This document shows positions 35,001 to 45,497 of a stretch of DNA of 64,000 nt, piece by piece (the stretch's first letter is position 1; each line of letters starts with the position of its first letter). A program made the position numbers and the translations under genes. The notes beneath the pieces were generated by a model. It was not told the origin of the DNA, searched no databases, and saw nothing but the letters and a program-made list of their open reading frames with translations. The DNA is from Mycobacterium fragae (GTDB lineage: Bacteria > Actinomycetota > Actinomycetes > Mycobacteriales > Mycobacteriaceae): assembly GCF_002102185.1 (NCBI RefSeq), contig NZ_LQOW01000004.1:1-64000 (forward strand), given 5' to 3'.

Positions 35001-35373
35001 CCGGGGAATTGGGCGGTTCAAGGTCTGGGAAGCTGATTACGAAGCATCGGTGACGAAATTGCGAAATGCTATGGCCGAGGCGGACTTTGAATCGGCTTGG
35101 GCCGAGGGCGCGGCCCTGTCGACTGAAGAGGCCATCGCCTATGCGCAGCGCGGCCGCGGCGAACGCAAACGGCCCACCAGCGGCTGGGCTTCACTCACGC
35201 CGGCCGAGCGCGACGTCGTACGACTGGTCAGCGAAGGACTCGCCAACAACGACATCGCCACCCGGCTGTTCGTCTCGCCACGCACGGTGCAGTCCCACCT
35301 CACCCACGTCTACACCAAACTCGGCCTCACCTCTCGCGTGCAGCTGGCCCAGGAAGCAGCGCGCCACGTCTGA
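32074..35373 (+). CDS. Cyclase-NB-ARC-TPR-LuxR regulator, paralogue 2
   Basis: A protein of 1099 residues, paralogous to 22984-26310 over its whole length. Same order: cyclase-like domain (VTLLLADVEGSTRLWE, EQGEGDSFVAAF with Gln in place of the purine-specifying Lys, TINRTARL), NB-ARC (GAGGVGKTRLAVQL, LVVLDNCEHLLDA, LLATSRETIGVAGE), TPR-like region, and LuxR helix-turn-helix (LTPAERDVVRLVSEGLANND). The N-terminus is 8 residues shorter between MSE and DWSEL. Divergence is greatest in the TPR-like region, which would sense the signal, while the HTH is almost identical. The two proteins probably bind similar DNA but respond to different inputs. ATG 32074 matches paralogue 1; an in-frame GTG lies at 32056. 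Confidence 0.93.
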   Translation: MLASMSETDWSELDVSELLPTGTVTLLLADVEGSTRLWETQPVEMTAAIARFNQVVSDLVAAHSGVRPVEQGEGDSFVAAFARASDAVACALELQRAPLAPIRLRIGIHTGEIQLRDEGNYAGPTINRTARLRDLAHGGQTVLSGATEQMVVDRLPDGAWLTDLGTHPLRDLPRPERVVQLCHPDVINEFPPLRVPKVVVAQRLPAQLTSFVGREAEMREVAELLAENRLVTLTGAGGVGKTRLAVQLATQMAGEFADGVWYVDLAPITDPDVVPTAVARALGLPDQPGCSTMDTVTRFVADRHMLVVLDNCEHLLDASASLVVALLGAGEKLTLLATSRETIGVAGEMGWRVPSLSLTDEAVELFTDRARHVRPGFAVTDENIAVLTDICQRLDGLPLAIELAAARVRALSLTEIADTLHDRFRLLTGGSRSAVRRQQTLRASVDWSHALLTQSERVLFRRLAAFMGGFDLDAAQAVAGSGDVERYQVLDQLTLLVDKSLVVADDSRDRTRYRLLETVRQYALEKLGESGEADAVRSRHRDYYTSMAAAVDAPAGSDYEQHVDRAELEFDNLRAAFDWSRENSDIELALTLASSLQPLWFARGRVHEGFAWCDAVVTDEVAQDPDLPAAIVARALSDKAMLDSAARGTPNVNQAHQALALARDIGDAGVLVRALVAYGLTAAHNAELAGQYFAEATELARRSDDKWRLAQILGWQAHVALLFGDPIAARVAAEEGRDIAAAIGDAFNSRHCRTCLGLAQMLESDIAGALTQFRAVAAEATAAHDGILAAGNLAHQASALAWRGDGEAAMAAAEAGLGSGTEFGPFVSGICYMALAAAALSAGDVGTALEASAAAWEHGGALPGYASLQRPIVAQAILASGDLVAARRWADEAVEKATSWTVVMSSLVTRARVAMAQGELEQAQRDVHEALANLPEGFPYVGIADTLECTAIPAERCGSHREAARLFGAAAAIRERRGIGRFKVWEADYEASVTKLRNAMAEADFESAWAEGAALSTEEAIAYAQRGRGERKRPTSGWASLTPAERDVVRLVSEGLANNDIATRLFVSPRTVQSHLTHVYTKLGLTSRVQLAQEAARHV

Positions 35374-35458
35374 CCGGTAAGAAGTTAGAAGCCCGCCGGT
35401 TCGGGGAACACGTGTCGACATGGCGCCCAATTCGGGCGCTGTTACGACAGGAGCAGCA

Positions 35459-35743
35459 ATGATCGGATCAATCGTTCTCGCCATCATCGTGGGCGCGATC
35501 ATCGGTGTAGTGGCGCGTCTCGTCATGCCGGGTAAGCAGAACATCGGCATGATCATGACGGTGCTGCTGGGTGCAGTCGGCGGCTTGATCGGCTCTGCGG
35601 TGGCCACCCAGTTCGGCTACCACAACGCCAATGGTGGAATCGCCTGGATCCCGTTCCTCATCGGAGTCGTGGTCGCCATCTTGTTGATAGCGATCTACCA
35701 GGCATTGACCGGGCGTCGTACCAGGGCAAGGACGCTGCGCTAA
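35459..35743 (+). CDS. GlsB/YeaQ/YmgE-family small membrane protein
   Basis: A 94-residue protein with three hydrophobic segments (SIVLAIIVGAIIGVVARLVM, then GMIMTVLLGAVGGLIGSAV and IPFLIGVVVAILLIAIY), the layout of transglycosylase-associated/YeaQ proteins. These are stress-linked inner-membrane proteins with no proven activity. The RLVMPGKQNIGMI motif after the first segment is typical. The ATG at 35459 has AGGAG 5 bases upstream, which decides it over an earlier in-frame ATG at 35420. Confidence 0.88.
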   Translation: MIGSIVLAIIVGAIIGVVARLVMPGKQNIGMIMTVLLGAVGGLIGSAVATQFGYHNANGGIAWIPFLIGVVVAILLIAIYQALTGRRTRARTLR

Positions 35744-35763
35744 CCGCGGCGCGGGGAAAGAGC

Positions 35764-36162
35764 GTGGCGCCGCGTTTCGAGGACGTCATCGCATCCAAGT
35801 ACCTGCTGCTGACGACGTTCACCAAGGACGGTCGCCCGAAGCCGACACCGACATGGGGTGTCCCCGACAGCGACCGTCTACTGGTCATTACCGACGATGG
35901 CTCATGGAAAGTGAAGCGGATCCGGAACACACCCAGGGTGACGATCGCCAGAAGCTCAGCGCTGGGCACGCCCAGGAGTGAAGCAGTCGAGGCGGTGGCC
36001 CGGGTGCTACCGAAGTCTGAGACGCGACGGGTCTACAACGCGGTGCTCAGACGGTACTGGTATCACGCCGGCTGGTTTTATGCGCATTCAATCCTGCGCG
36101 GCGGCGTCAACAAGGTGCACGTGGGCGTGGAGATCAAGCCCGCCGAATTACCGCGACAGTGA
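35764..36162 (+). CDS. PPOX-class F420-dependent oxidoreductase
   Basis: A 132-residue split-barrel flavin/F420-binding protein. Visible features are [40 protein letters not shown] and [13 protein letters not shown], the pattern of small mycobacterial F420-using reductases (Rv2061c-type). The GTG at 35764 has GGGGAAAG a few bases upstream. The substrate is unknown. Its 3' end overlaps the convergent mmpL gene by 15 bases. Confidence 0.85.
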   Translation: MAPRFEDVIASKYLLLTTFTKDGRPKPTPTWGVPDSDRLLVITDDGSWKVKRIRNTPRVTIARSSALGTPRSEAVEAVARVLPKSETRRVYNAVLRRYWYHAGWFYAHSILRGGVNKVHVGVEIKPAELPRQ

Positions 36163-39090
36163 CGGCTCCTCGGTAGGCGGCTTCTCCGACTTGTCCTGGG
36201 GGTCCCGCAGCAGCAATTCACGCACCACCGGACGTGGTCCGTACGGCCGAAGCAGGGTACTGGCGGGGCGCGGACGCACGTGTTGTGGCCACCAGAACCA
36301 ACGTCCCAGCAGGGTGGCCACCGATGGCGTCATGAACGACCGCACGATGAGGGTGTCGAACAACAGACCCAGAGCAATCGTGGTGCCCACCTGGGCCATG
36401 ACCCGCAACGGGCCGAACACGAATGAAGCCATGGTGGCGGCGAACACCAAACCGGCAGCGGTCACCACCGAACCGGATCCGGCCATCGCGCGGATGGTTC
36501 CCGTCTTCAGCCCGGCGTGTACTTCTTCTTTGAATCGGGATATCAGCAGCAGGTTGTAGTCCGACCCGACGGCCAGCAGCAAGATGACCGCCATCGCCAG
36601 CACCATCCAGTGCAACTTGATCCCGAGTAGGTACTGCCACACGAGCACGGAAAGGCCGAAGGACGCGCCCAGCGAAAGCAGCACGGTGCCCACAATGACC
36701 AGGGCCGCGACCACGCTTCGGGTGATGACCAACATGATGATGAAAATCAAAGTGGCCGCGGCTATTCCGGCGATCATCAGGTCGACGTTGGAGGCGTCGC
36801 GCATGTCCTTGTACAGCGCCGCGGTGCCACCGAGGTAGACCTTGGCGCCCTCCCACGGCGTGCCCTTGATGGCCTCGTGTACCGCCTGCTTGATCGGATT
36901 GATGTGGGAGATGCCCTCAGGAGTCGCCGGATCGCCTTCGTGCGAGATGATCAAACGAACAGCGTGGCCGTCGGGTGACATGAACTGCTTCAGGCCGCGC
37001 TGGAAATCCGGGCTTTGGAACGCCTCCGGCGGCAGATAGAACGTGTCGTCGTTCTTCGCTTTGTCGAAGGCTTCTCCCATGGCCGTCGCGTTGTCGGACA
37101 ACGCTTTCTGTTGGTCGTTGAGACCTTTCGTCGTCGCGAAGTTCGACATGATCGTGTCGAGATTTCGCTGCTGGCTGGCAATCTGCGGCGGTATCAGCGC
37201 CACCAATTGCGGCTGGATCTGGTCTAACCTCTCGAGATTCGCGTAGAGCTTCTCGATGTTCTCACTGACTTCGTCGATACCGTCCAGCGCGTTGAAGATG
37301 GATTGCACCGCCCAGCACACCGGTACGTCGTAGCAGTGCTTCTCCCAGTAGAAGGCGCTGCGAATCGGCCGGAAGAAGTCATCGAAGTTCGCGATTTCGT
37401 CGCGCAACGCCTCGGTGATCTCAACGGTCTCTTTTGTAAGAACCACAGTTTGATGCGTCGTGTTGCTGAGATCCTGGGTGACTTGCATCTGCTGGTGCAG
37501 AAGTGCCATCGTTTTCCGGAGCTCGTCCGCTTGCTTCAACAGGTTATTGGCCTGTTCCTCCTGGTAATGCTGGGTCTGGATCTGCCCGGCGCTTTGCGCG
37601 CTCATCAGAAAAGCAAGGGTCGAGTGGTCGAGCGGAGTGCCCAGGGGCCGGGTGATGGTCTGCACACGGCCGATACCCGGGATGTGGAAGATCGCTTTGG
37701 CCACCTTGTCCAACACCAGGAAGTCGGCCGGATTACGCAAATCGTGATCCGTCTCGATCATCAGCAATTCGGGATTCAGCCGGGCCTGGTTGAAGTGTCG
37801 TTCGGCGGCGGCATAGCCGACGTTGGCCGGGGTGTCCGGCGGCAGGTAATGGCGGTTGTCGTAGTCGGTTACATAACCGGGCAGGGCAACCAGACCGACA
37901 AGTGCGATCGCGATCGTCACCGCGAGAATCGGTGCGGGCCAACGCACGATCGCGGTACCGATTCGCCGCCAGTTCCGGGTTTGCAATATCCGCTTCGGAT
38001 CGAGCAGCTTGAAGAAGCTGCCCACCACCAGCACCGCCGGTCCCAGCGTCAATGCCGCGAAGACCGCGACCAGCAGGCCGACCGCGCAAGGCACACCCAT
38101 CGTCTGGAACCACGGCAACCGGGTGAAGCTCAGGCAATACATCGCGCCGGCGACGGTAAGCCCTGAACCCAGCACGACATGCGCGGTGCCGTGAAACATG
38201 GTGTAGAAGGCCTGTTCTCGGTCCTCGCCGAGGCCACGGGCCTCGTGATAACGGCCCATCACGAAAATCGCGTAGTCCGTGCCCGCGGCGATCGCCAGCA
38301 ACACCAGCAAGTTGTTGGCGAACGTGGACAGTCCGATGATCCCGTAATTTCCCAGAAACGCGACGACACCTCGGGCCGCGGCCACTTCGACGAGGACGAT
38401 GAACAGCACGATGAGCGTCGTGATCACCGAGCGGTAGACGAAAAGCAGCATCACGATGATCACCAGGAAGGTCATCATGGTGACCTTCTTGACGCCCTTC
38501 TCGCCCGCATGAGACTGATCGGCGATCAGCGCGCCGGCGCCGGTGACATGGGCCTTGACCCCCGGTGGCGCGGGCACCGAGTCGACGATCTTGCGGACCG
38601 CTTCGACGGACTCGGTGGACAAACTCTCACCCATGTTGCCGGCGAGGTAGACCTGGACATAGGCCGCTTTTCCGTCCGGGCTTTGCGAGCCCGCAGCAGT
38701 CAGCGGATCATTCCAGAAATCCTGGACGTGCTGAACATGCTTGGTGTCCTGTTGAAGTCGCCTGACGATCTCGCCGTAATACTGGTGTGCGGCATTCTCG
38801 AGCTTCTGCTGGCCCTCCAGGACGATCATCGCCGAGTTGTCTGAATTGAATTCGCGGAAGGTCGATCCGACCTTCTTCATCGCGATCATCCCCGGCGCGT
38901 CTTTCGGGCTCTGTGACACCGCGTGCTCTTTGGTGACGACCTCCAGTTGCGGCACGGTGACATTCACAAACACGGTGAGTCCCAGCCACAGCAGCACGAT
39001 CGGCAGCGCAAGCCGATGGATCATCCGGGGCAGGAACGGCGGGATCAGCGGCTGCGAGACAGGCTGCGTCGCCTCGGTGGTCTCACTCAT
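36148..39090 (-). CDS. MmpL-family RND transporter (MmpL4/5-like)
   Basis: A 980-residue inner-membrane exporter with 12 predicted membrane segments. The proton-relay Asp-Tyr pairs are visible as [17 protein letters not shown] and [17 protein letters not shown]. The large second periplasmic loop contains a helical coiled-coil stretch ([20 protein letters not shown] and following) and two Cys ([11 protein letters not shown]), as in MmpL4/MmpL5, which export siderophores and drugs. The substrate of this copy is not proven. The start overlaps the mmpS stop by 4 bases. The short Pro- and charge-rich tail is cytosolic. Confidence 0.94.
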   Translation of the reverse strand: MSETTEATQPVSQPLIPPFLPRMIHRLALPIVLLWLGLTVFVNVTVPQLEVVTKEHAVSQSPKDAPGMIAMKKVGSTFREFNSDNSAMIVLEGQQKLENAAHQYYGEIVRRLQQDTKHVQHVQDFWNDPLTAAGSQSPDGKAAYVQVYLAGNMGESLSTESVEAVRKIVDSVPAPPGVKAHVTGAGALIADQSHAGEKGVKKVTMMTFLVIIVMLLFVYRSVITTLIVLFIVLVEVAAARGVVAFLGNYGIIGLSTFANNLLVLLAIAAGTDYAIFVMGRYHEARGLGEDREQAFYTMFHGTAHVVLGSGLTVAGAMYCLSFTRLPWFQTMGVPCAVGLLVAVFAALTLGPAVLVVGSFFKLLDPKRILQTRNWRRIGTAIVRWPAPILAVTIAIALVGLVALPGYVTDYDNRHYLPPDTPANVGYAAAERHFNQARLNPELLMIETDHDLRNPADFLVLDKVAKAIFHIPGIGRVQTITRPLGTPLDHSTLAFLMSAQSAGQIQTQHYQEEQANNLLKQADELRKTMALLHQQMQVTQDLSNTTHQTVVLTKETVEITEALRDEIANFDDFFRPIRSAFYWEKHCYDVPVCWAVQSIFNALDGIDEVSENIEKLYANLERLDQIQPQLVALIPPQIASQQRNLDTIMSNFATTKGLNDQQKALSDNATAMGEAFDKAKNDDTFYLPPEAFQSPDFQRGLKQFMSPDGHAVRLIISHEGDPATPEGISHINPIKQAVHEAIKGTPWEGAKVYLGGTAALYKDMRDASNVDLMIAGIAAATLIFIIMLVITRSVVAALVIVGTVLLSLGASFGLSVLVWQYLLGIKLHWMVLAMAVILLLAVGSDYNLLLISRFKEEVHAGLKTGTIRAMAGSGSVVTAAGLVFAATMASFVFGPLRVMAQVGTTIALGLLFDTLIVRSFMTPSVATLLGRWFWWPQHVRPRPASTLLRPYGPRPVVRELLLRDPQDKSEKPPTEEPSLSR

Positions 39091-39656
39091 GCGGACTTGT
39101 TCAGGCAGAAGGTGAAGGCATTCACTGTTTCGTCGGCGGGGGATCGATTTGTGGCCTTGACTATCGGCCCGCGCCCGTCGTTATCGTCCAGGGTGATCTT
39201 GCAGGCAATCCAATCGCCAGTTCCCTGTGCCACGAGATTGGCGGGGAGGGAAGGCTGCGTTGTGGTCAGCTGTGTCGACCACGGCAGGGGCGCGTTGAGG
39301 ACCTGCTGCGGCTTGGAATCTTTGTCCAGGTAATTGATGGTCGCCATGCTGCCCGGTGGACCCCAGACCTCGAGTGTTAAGACCTTGGGGTTGAACGGCT
39401 TTATCTCTTCGGCGACCGCGCCCCCGCCGAAGGCATTGCCGTGCACACCGAAGATGCCGCGAAGCCGGTACACGCAGAACCCCGAGACCGCGACCACGGC
39501 GGCGATCACCAGCACCACCCAGAATCGTCTGAGGAGGCTGGGGGTTGTGGCCCGCTTGGCCTTCTGCTCAGCGACCTCTTTGTACTCGTTCTCGTACTCG
39601 CTCGTCGTGTGCCCCTCGGTGCGCAGAGGTTCGGTCGTCGGCTCGGTCGTCGTCAT
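39087..39656 (-). CDS. MmpS-family accessory membrane protein
   Basis: A 189-residue partner of the adjacent MmpL. A charged cytosolic N-terminus longer than in MmpS4/5 precedes one membrane segment ([21 protein letters not shown]) and a periplasmic beta-domain ([20 protein letters not shown], ending [11 protein letters not shown]). MmpS proteins assist their MmpL in export. The ATG at 39656 is chosen because GGAGG lies about 6 bases upstream; an in-frame ATG four codons earlier has a poorer site. The upstream region has an IdeR-box-like sequence. Confidence 0.92.
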   Translation of the reverse strand: MTTTEPTTEPLRTEGHTTSEYENEYKEVAEQKAKRATTPSLLRRFWVVLVIAAVVAVSGFCVYRLRGIFGVHGNAFGGGAVAEEIKPFNPKVLTLEVWGPPGSMATINYLDKDSKPQQVLNAPLPWSTQLTTTQPSLPANLVAQGTGDWIACKITLDDNDGRGPIVKATNRSPADETVNAFTFCLNKSA

Positions 39657-39699
39657 GGGTGCCTCCATCCTTAACCAGGGGCGAAGGACGCTCAACTAA

Positions 39700-39720
39700 T
39701 TAGCTTGTGTGTAACCTTAG
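39700..39720 (-). promoter_or_regulatory. IdeR-box-like sequence upstream of mmpS
   Basis: On the minus strand the sequence reads CTAAGGTTACACACAAGCTAA. It resembles the mycobacterial iron-repressor box (TTAGGTTAG...CTAACCTAA): 7 of 8 bases match in the left half and 6 of 7 in the right, but the centre is one base too long. It sits about 45 bases upstream of the mmpS start. Tentative. Confidence 0.3.
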
Positions 39721-39778
39721 CTACTCTAATCGGAAGAGGCGAGTCCCGGGAACCTGGGTAGGGCAGGGAGGAACAGCG

Positions 39779-40180
39779 ATGATAGGCGTCAGGCAGCCAG
39801 TTCGATCCACGAGTCGAACCGGAAACGGTACGATCCAGCCCATGAAGGCAACGGGTTTTGCAGTCGCCGGGTTTGCAGCCATCGCCGTGGCGATCGGCTT
39901 GGCCGTGCCGGCACACGCCGACATCGACACCGATTTCGATCAGCAGCTCAACAGCTTTGGTATCTATGGCCCGCACGACTACAACCCCTACCTGGCCAAG
40001 ATCGCCTGCAATCGGCTGGGCCGGGGCGTCGACCCGGACGCGGCCGCATCGGCTCGTTTCGTCGCCCGCAACCTGCCGCGCGGCACCACCCAGGTGCAGA
40101 GCTACCAGTTCCTCGGCTCCGCCATCAGCTTCTACTGCCCCGACCTGGCACCCAAGCTGCAAAACATCCCGCCCAGCTAG
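39779..40180 (+). CDS. Secreted DUF732 protein
   Basis: A small exported protein. The hydrophobic core FAVAGFAAIAVAIGLAVPAHA is cleaved before DIDTDFDQQLNSFG, and the mature domain has the DUF732 look: a helix, ACNRLGRGVDP, and a conserved second Cys in AISFYCPDLAP, which probably form one disulfide. The function is unknown. Start choice: ATG 39779 has an excellent GGGAGG 7 bases upstream and gives 133 residues with a long basic leader, while ATG 39842 gives a more usual signal peptide (112 residues) but no ribosome site. The stop codon shares the palindrome CTAG with the stop of the convergent gene. Confidence 0.8.
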   Translation: MIGVRQPVRSTSRTGNGTIQPMKATGFAVAGFAAIAVAIGLAVPAHADIDTDFDQQLNSFGIYGPHDYNPYLAKIACNRLGRGVDPDAAASARFVARNLPRGTTQVQSYQFLGSAISFYCPDLAPKLQNIPPS

Positions 40181-41241
40181 GCCGACGGGACGACTCCCCG
40201 GGGAAGCGTCAGCGGCAGATCGTTGTACGTGGCGATGCCCGGTGCTGCGGCGACGACCGCCGGGATCGCGTTGATCGTGGGCATCGCTGTCAAGATGTGC
40301 CCGAGCGTCATGAAGTCGGCCATCGTCTCGGCCTCAAAATCTGGTGGCGGTAAAAACCCGACGCTGGTCCGCACGGTCGGTCGTCCGTCGATTTGGATGA
40401 CCCAGCCGTCCTGGTCGATCTTCCAGTCCGGGTCGAGCGTTTGGCCTTTGCGCCAGCGGACGTTGAGCTCGACGACGGGTTTGTCGCCGACTATGCCCTG
40501 CCAGCTTGCGTAGACACCGGCGACGCACCCGGCCGGGATCGTCCAGGACCCGAGGTCCAGGTCGGCGGTGGTTTGCGCGTATTCGGCCTCGCAGCGCACG
40601 TCGTCGAGCTCGACGCCGAGCGCGTCGGCAACCAGTCGCACCGCCTCGGCGAAAATCGCCGTCCCCTGTGCGGCCATCGGCGCCAAGTCGGGGGAGTCGA
40701 TCGGCGTGCCGAAACCGACCGGGCGCTCGGTCGCCGGTGAGTCGTAGAACGTGGTGTCCGCGGCTTCGTTGACAGTGACCTTGTCGACCCGGTCGCACAC
40801 CATCGCCGACACGATGGCCAACAGCTGGGCGAAGCCTGGGCTCGATCCCGAGCCGAAGATCGTCGAGCCGCCTTTCCGGCACGCCTCCGCAATGCGGTCT
40901 CGACCGGCGCCGAGGTTGTGCCCGGTGACGAACGCGGCCGTCGCGACCACGTTCACGCCCGCGGACAGGATGCGCACCAGCTCATCGGCATCAACCCACA
41001 TCGGGTTGTAAACCACGCAGTCCGGCTTCAGCGCGAGCAGGGCATCGACATCATTAGTGGCCGCTACGCCCAGCGGCGCGATACCGCACAGCTCGCCGAC
41101 GTCGCGGCCGACCTTGTCCTCCGACCAGGCGTAGCACCCGACCAATTCGAAGAGCGGGTTCGTGGCGATCGCCTGCACCGAGCTCTTTCCGACATTTCCC
41201 GTTGTCCACTGGACGACCCGATACTTGTTTGGCACTCGCAC
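40177..41241 (-). CDS. NAD(P)-binding DapB/diaminopentanoate dehydrogenase-like protein
   Basis: A 354-residue Rossmann oxidoreductase of the dihydrodipicolinate-reductase-like group (YRVVQWTTGNVGKSSVQAIA, then PLFELVGCYAWSEDKVGRDVG). Relatives are common in mycobacteria as uncharacterised dehydrogenases, and classical DapB catalytic motifs are not evident, so lysine synthesis is unlikely. The GTG at 41241 is chosen because it lies just before the conserved PNKYRVVQW and 11 bases after the lucA stop; the longer frame would overlap lucA. It probably forms an operon with lucA. Confidence 0.82.
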   Translation of the reverse strand: MRVPNKYRVVQWTTGNVGKSSVQAIATNPLFELVGCYAWSEDKVGRDVGELCGIAPLGVAATNDVDALLALKPDCVVYNPMWVDADELVRILSAGVNVVATAAFVTGHNLGAGRDRIAEACRKGGSTIFGSGSSPGFAQLLAIVSAMVCDRVDKVTVNEAADTTFYDSPATERPVGFGTPIDSPDLAPMAAQGTAIFAEAVRLVADALGVELDDVRCEAEYAQTTADLDLGSWTIPAGCVAGVYASWQGIVGDKPVVELNVRWRKGQTLDPDWKIDQDGWVIQIDGRPTVRTSVGFLPPPDFEAETMADFMTLGHILTAMPTINAIPAVVAAAPGIATYNDLPLTLPRGVVPSA

Positions 41242-41251
41242 AGCATAGGGT

Positions 41252-42070
41252 TCAGTCCTCGACCGCAACGCCTCGGCGTGTGCGTCGGCGCCGGTGCGCT
41301 CCAGTCGGTTTGCCGGTCGGGCGACGGTTGCGCAGACCACCCTTGGGCGCCTCGACGGTGGCGGTTTCTGTGGCGGTTTCTTCCACGTCTTCTACGTTTT
41401 CCACGGCGGGCGCCTCTTGAGCCTCCGACTCGACTTCCACGGCCGTCGGCTCGACTTCGGGACTTTCCGCAGTGACCTCGGCGGGCTTCTCCTCGCCCTC
41501 CGACTCTTCGGCCTCGGTCTCTTCGGCTTCTTCGGCCTCTTCCTCGGCGGCTTCGGTTCCTTCGGCCTCGTCGGCTTTCTTCGGCCGCCTGCGGCGAATG
41601 CGTCGCTGCTTCTCTTTCTTGGGCTTCACCGGTTTGGGCGGTGGCGGCGGCAGCTCGGCGACAAACGACAGGTAGAAACCGGCAATGCCGAGTAACGCGA
41701 TCGCGGCGGCCGCGCCGTACATCCCGAACAACCACTGCCCGGAGGTGTCGAGGCTCAGCCAGATCTCGCCGATCGCGGTGCCGACGATCAGAACGCCGGC
41801 CAACACATGGGCCACGATCGACCAGGTCTGCAGTGTCAGGGCCAGTTGCGGCGTGCCGTACTCCGGCTTGCGAGTGCGCTGCAGGGTGAAGACCACCGGC
41901 AATGCCGCCAAGGCGATGACCACACCCGTGACGATCCGCAGCCCGGTGCCCAGGCCGTGTGAGATATCGCCCATCAGCTCGAGCCCGCGCGGCAGCACGA
42001 AGACGTAGTAAAGGATGCCGGCAGCAATCGAGAACGTCGCATGCCACAACGTGGCGACCCAGCGTCGCAT
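41252..42070 (-). CDS. lucA: LucA-like membrane protein (Rv3723 homologue)
   Basis: A 272-residue membrane protein. The N-terminus MRRWVATLWHATFSIAAGIL leads into four hydrophobic segments, ending at MYGAAAAIALLGIAGFYLSF. A Pro-rich turn, a basic patch (KEKQRRIRRRRPKK) and a very acidic low-complexity tail of about 70 residues follow, closing with GAHRRRRTRRG. M. tuberculosis LucA (Rv3723) stabilises the Mce1 and Mce4 fatty-acid and cholesterol importers. The match rests on remembered sequence and the same divergent position beside tRNA-Ser, ffs and aspB. The ATG at 42070 has AGGAGG close upstream. Confidence 0.82.
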   Translation of the reverse strand: MRRWVATLWHATFSIAAGILYYVFVLPRGLELMGDISHGLGTGLRIVTGVVIALAALPVVFTLQRTRKPEYGTPQLALTLQTWSIVAHVLAGVLIVGTAIGEIWLSLDTSGQWLFGMYGAAAAIALLGIAGFYLSFVAELPPPPPKPVKPKKEKQRRIRRRRPKKADEAEGTEAAEEEAEEAEETEAEESEGEEKPAEVTAESPEVEPTAVEVESEAQEAPAVENVEDVEETATETATVEAPKGGLRNRRPTGKPTGAHRRRRTRRGVAVED

Positions 42071-42143
42071 GCCCCTCCTAGAGCTGGTGATCCGAGAGCG
42101 ACCAAGCCCGACCATCATGCCTGGTCGCATCCCGGACCGCGTG

Positions 42144-42229
42144 CGGAGGATGCGGGATTTGAACCCGCGAGGGCTATTAACCCAACCCGCGTTCCAGGCG
42201 AGCGCCATAGGCCACTAGGCGAATCCTCC
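42144..42229 (-). tRNA. tRNA-Ser (anticodon GGA)
   Basis: On the minus strand, acceptor arms GGAGGAT and ATCCTCC pair fully. The anticodon stem CTCGC/GCGGG encloses the loop CTGGAAC with anticodon GGA (reading UCC/UCU). A long variable arm typical of tRNA-Ser follows, then the T-arm GCGGGTTCAAATCCCGC. CCA is not encoded. Confidence 0.96.
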
Positions 42230-42243
42230 GTCGGCCATGGTAG

Positions 42244-43732
<1,489 letters not shown>

Positions 43733-43797
43733 CACCGAGGATTCACACCCGATGGCCAGCCGAGCCGACGTCGGACAGCCTCGGTAGCCTGCTGACC

Positions 43798-45486
43798 GTG
43801 GCCCTCTACCGCAAGTACCGACCGGCAACCTTCGCCGAGGTGGTGGGGCAGGAGCACGTCACCGGGCCGCTGTCCACCGCGCTGGCGGCGGGCCGGGTCA
43901 ACCACGCGTATTTGTTCTCCGGCCCGCGCGGCTGCGGCAAGACATCGTCGGCGCGCATCCTGGCCCGGTCGCTGAACTGCGCGCAGGGACCGACCGCGAC
44001 ACCGTGCGGTGTGTGCGAGTCCTGCGTCGCGCTGGCGCCCAACGGGCCCGGCAGCATCGACGTCGTCGAACTCGACGCAGCCAGCCACGGCGGGGTCGAT
44101 GACACCCGTGAACTGCGTGACCGGGCGTTCTACGCGCCGGCCCAGTCGCGCTATCGCGTGTTCATCGTCGACGAGGCGCACATGGTGACCACGGCGGGGT
44201 TCAATGCGTTGCTCAAGATCGTCGAGGAGCCGCCCGAGCACCTGATTTTCGTCTTCGCCACGACCGAGCCGGAGAAGGTGCTGCCGACGATCCGGTCGCG
44301 CACCCACCACTATCCGTTCCGCTTGCTGCCGCCGCGCACCATGCGCGGGCTGATCGAGCGCATCTGCGAGCAGGAGGGTCTCGTCGTCGACGACGCGGTG
44401 TACCCGCTGGTGATCCGGGCCGGCGGCGGTTCGCCACGCGACACGCTCTCGGTGCTCGATCAGTTGCTGGCCGGCGCCGACGGGAATCGGCTGACCTATC
44501 AGCGCGCGCTGGGACTGTTGGGCGCCACCGACGTGGCGTTGATCGACGAGGCCGTCGATGCGCTTGCCGCCGACGACGCCGCTGCGCTGTTCGGTGCGGT
44601 GGAATCGGTGATCGACGCCGGGCATGACCCTCGGCGATTTGCCACCGACCTGCTGGAGCGGTTCCGCGATCTGCTTGTGCTGCAAGCGGTCCCGGATGCC
44701 GCCGCTCGCGGCGTGGTCGATGCGCCGGAAGACGTGCTGGACCGAATGCGTGATCAAGCGGCCCGGATCGGGTCGGCGACGCTGACCCGATATGCCGAAG
44801 TCGTCCAGGCCGGGCTGAGCGAGATGCGCGGCGCGACGGCGCCGCGTCTGCTGCTCGAGGTGATCTGCGCGCGGCTGCTGTTGCCGTCGGCCAGCGATAC
44901 CGAGTCGGCGCTGCTGCAACGCGTCGAGCGGATCGAAACCCGGCTGGACATGTCGATCCCCACCGAGCGGGCCGACCCACCCAAGCGGCACAGCACGCAG
45001 GTCAACCCGCAGGTCAAAAAGCCCGAGCCGGCGCCCAAACCAGCCGAACCCGAACCGGCCCCGCCGCCAGCGGCCGCCCCGGGCGAGCCCGGCGCGGCCG
45101 CTGTGCGAACCCTGTGGCCGACCGTGCGCGACAAAGTCCGTCAGCGCAGCCGCACCACCGAAGTGATGCTGGCGGGCGCGACCGTCCGCGCGGTCGAGGG
45201 CAACACACTGGTGTTAAGCCATGAGTCGGCGCCGCTGGCGAAGCGGCTCTGCGAACAACGCAACGCCGACGTCATCGCCGAGGCGCTCAAAGACGCGCTG
45301 GGGGTGGATTGGCGGGTGCGCTGTGAGGCCGGCGACCCGATGCCGCCCGCCGCGCCCGTCGAAGAGGACCACATGCTGGCCGAGGCGGGCAATGACGATG
45401 CGCCGGCGGAGCGTCGCGACCCCGAAGAGGCCGCACTGGAGTTGTTGCAGAACGAGTTGGGCGCTCGCCGCATCGACAACGGCTAA
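43798..45486 (+). CDS. dnaZX: DNA polymerase III subunits gamma/tau
   Basis: A 562-residue clamp-loader ATPase. An AAA+ domain starts at the N-terminus (LYRKYRPATFAEVVGQEHV) with Walker A GPRGCGKTSSARIL, a four-Cys zinc module (LNCAQGPTATPCGVCESC), Walker B VFIVDEAHMVT and sensor motif FATTEPEKVLPTIRSR. A Pro/Ala linker and the tau-like C-terminal domain follow. It loads the sliding clamp and organises the replisome. The GTG start directly begins the conserved sequence. It converges on the CFA-type gene 11 bases away. Confidence 0.96.
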   Translation: MALYRKYRPATFAEVVGQEHVTGPLSTALAAGRVNHAYLFSGPRGCGKTSSARILARSLNCAQGPTATPCGVCESCVALAPNGPGSIDVVELDAASHGGVDDTRELRDRAFYAPAQSRYRVFIVDEAHMVTTAGFNALLKIVEEPPEHLIFVFATTEPEKVLPTIRSRTHHYPFRLLPPRTMRGLIERICEQEGLVVDDAVYPLVIRAGGGSPRDTLSVLDQLLAGADGNRLTYQRALGLLGATDVALIDEAVDALAADDAAALFGAVESVIDAGHDPRRFATDLLERFRDLLVLQAVPDAAARGVVDAPEDVLDRMRDQAARIGSATLTRYAEVVQAGLSEMRGATAPRLLLEVICARLLLPSASDTESALLQRVERIETRLDMSIPTERADPPKRHSTQVNPQVKKPEPAPKPAEPEPAPPPAAAPGEPGAAAVRTLWPTVRDKVRQRSRTTEVMLAGATVRAVEGNTLVLSHESAPLAKRLCEQRNADVIAEALKDALGVDWRVRCEAGDPMPPAAPVEEDHMLAEAGNDDAPAERRDPEEAALELLQNELGARRIDNG

Positions 45487-45497
45487 CGACAATCAGA

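Noticed and set aside
42143..42230. tRNA-Ser as an integration site
   Set aside because: No integrase or repeated tRNA 3' fragment is visible nearby, and the surrounding order matches the conserved core.
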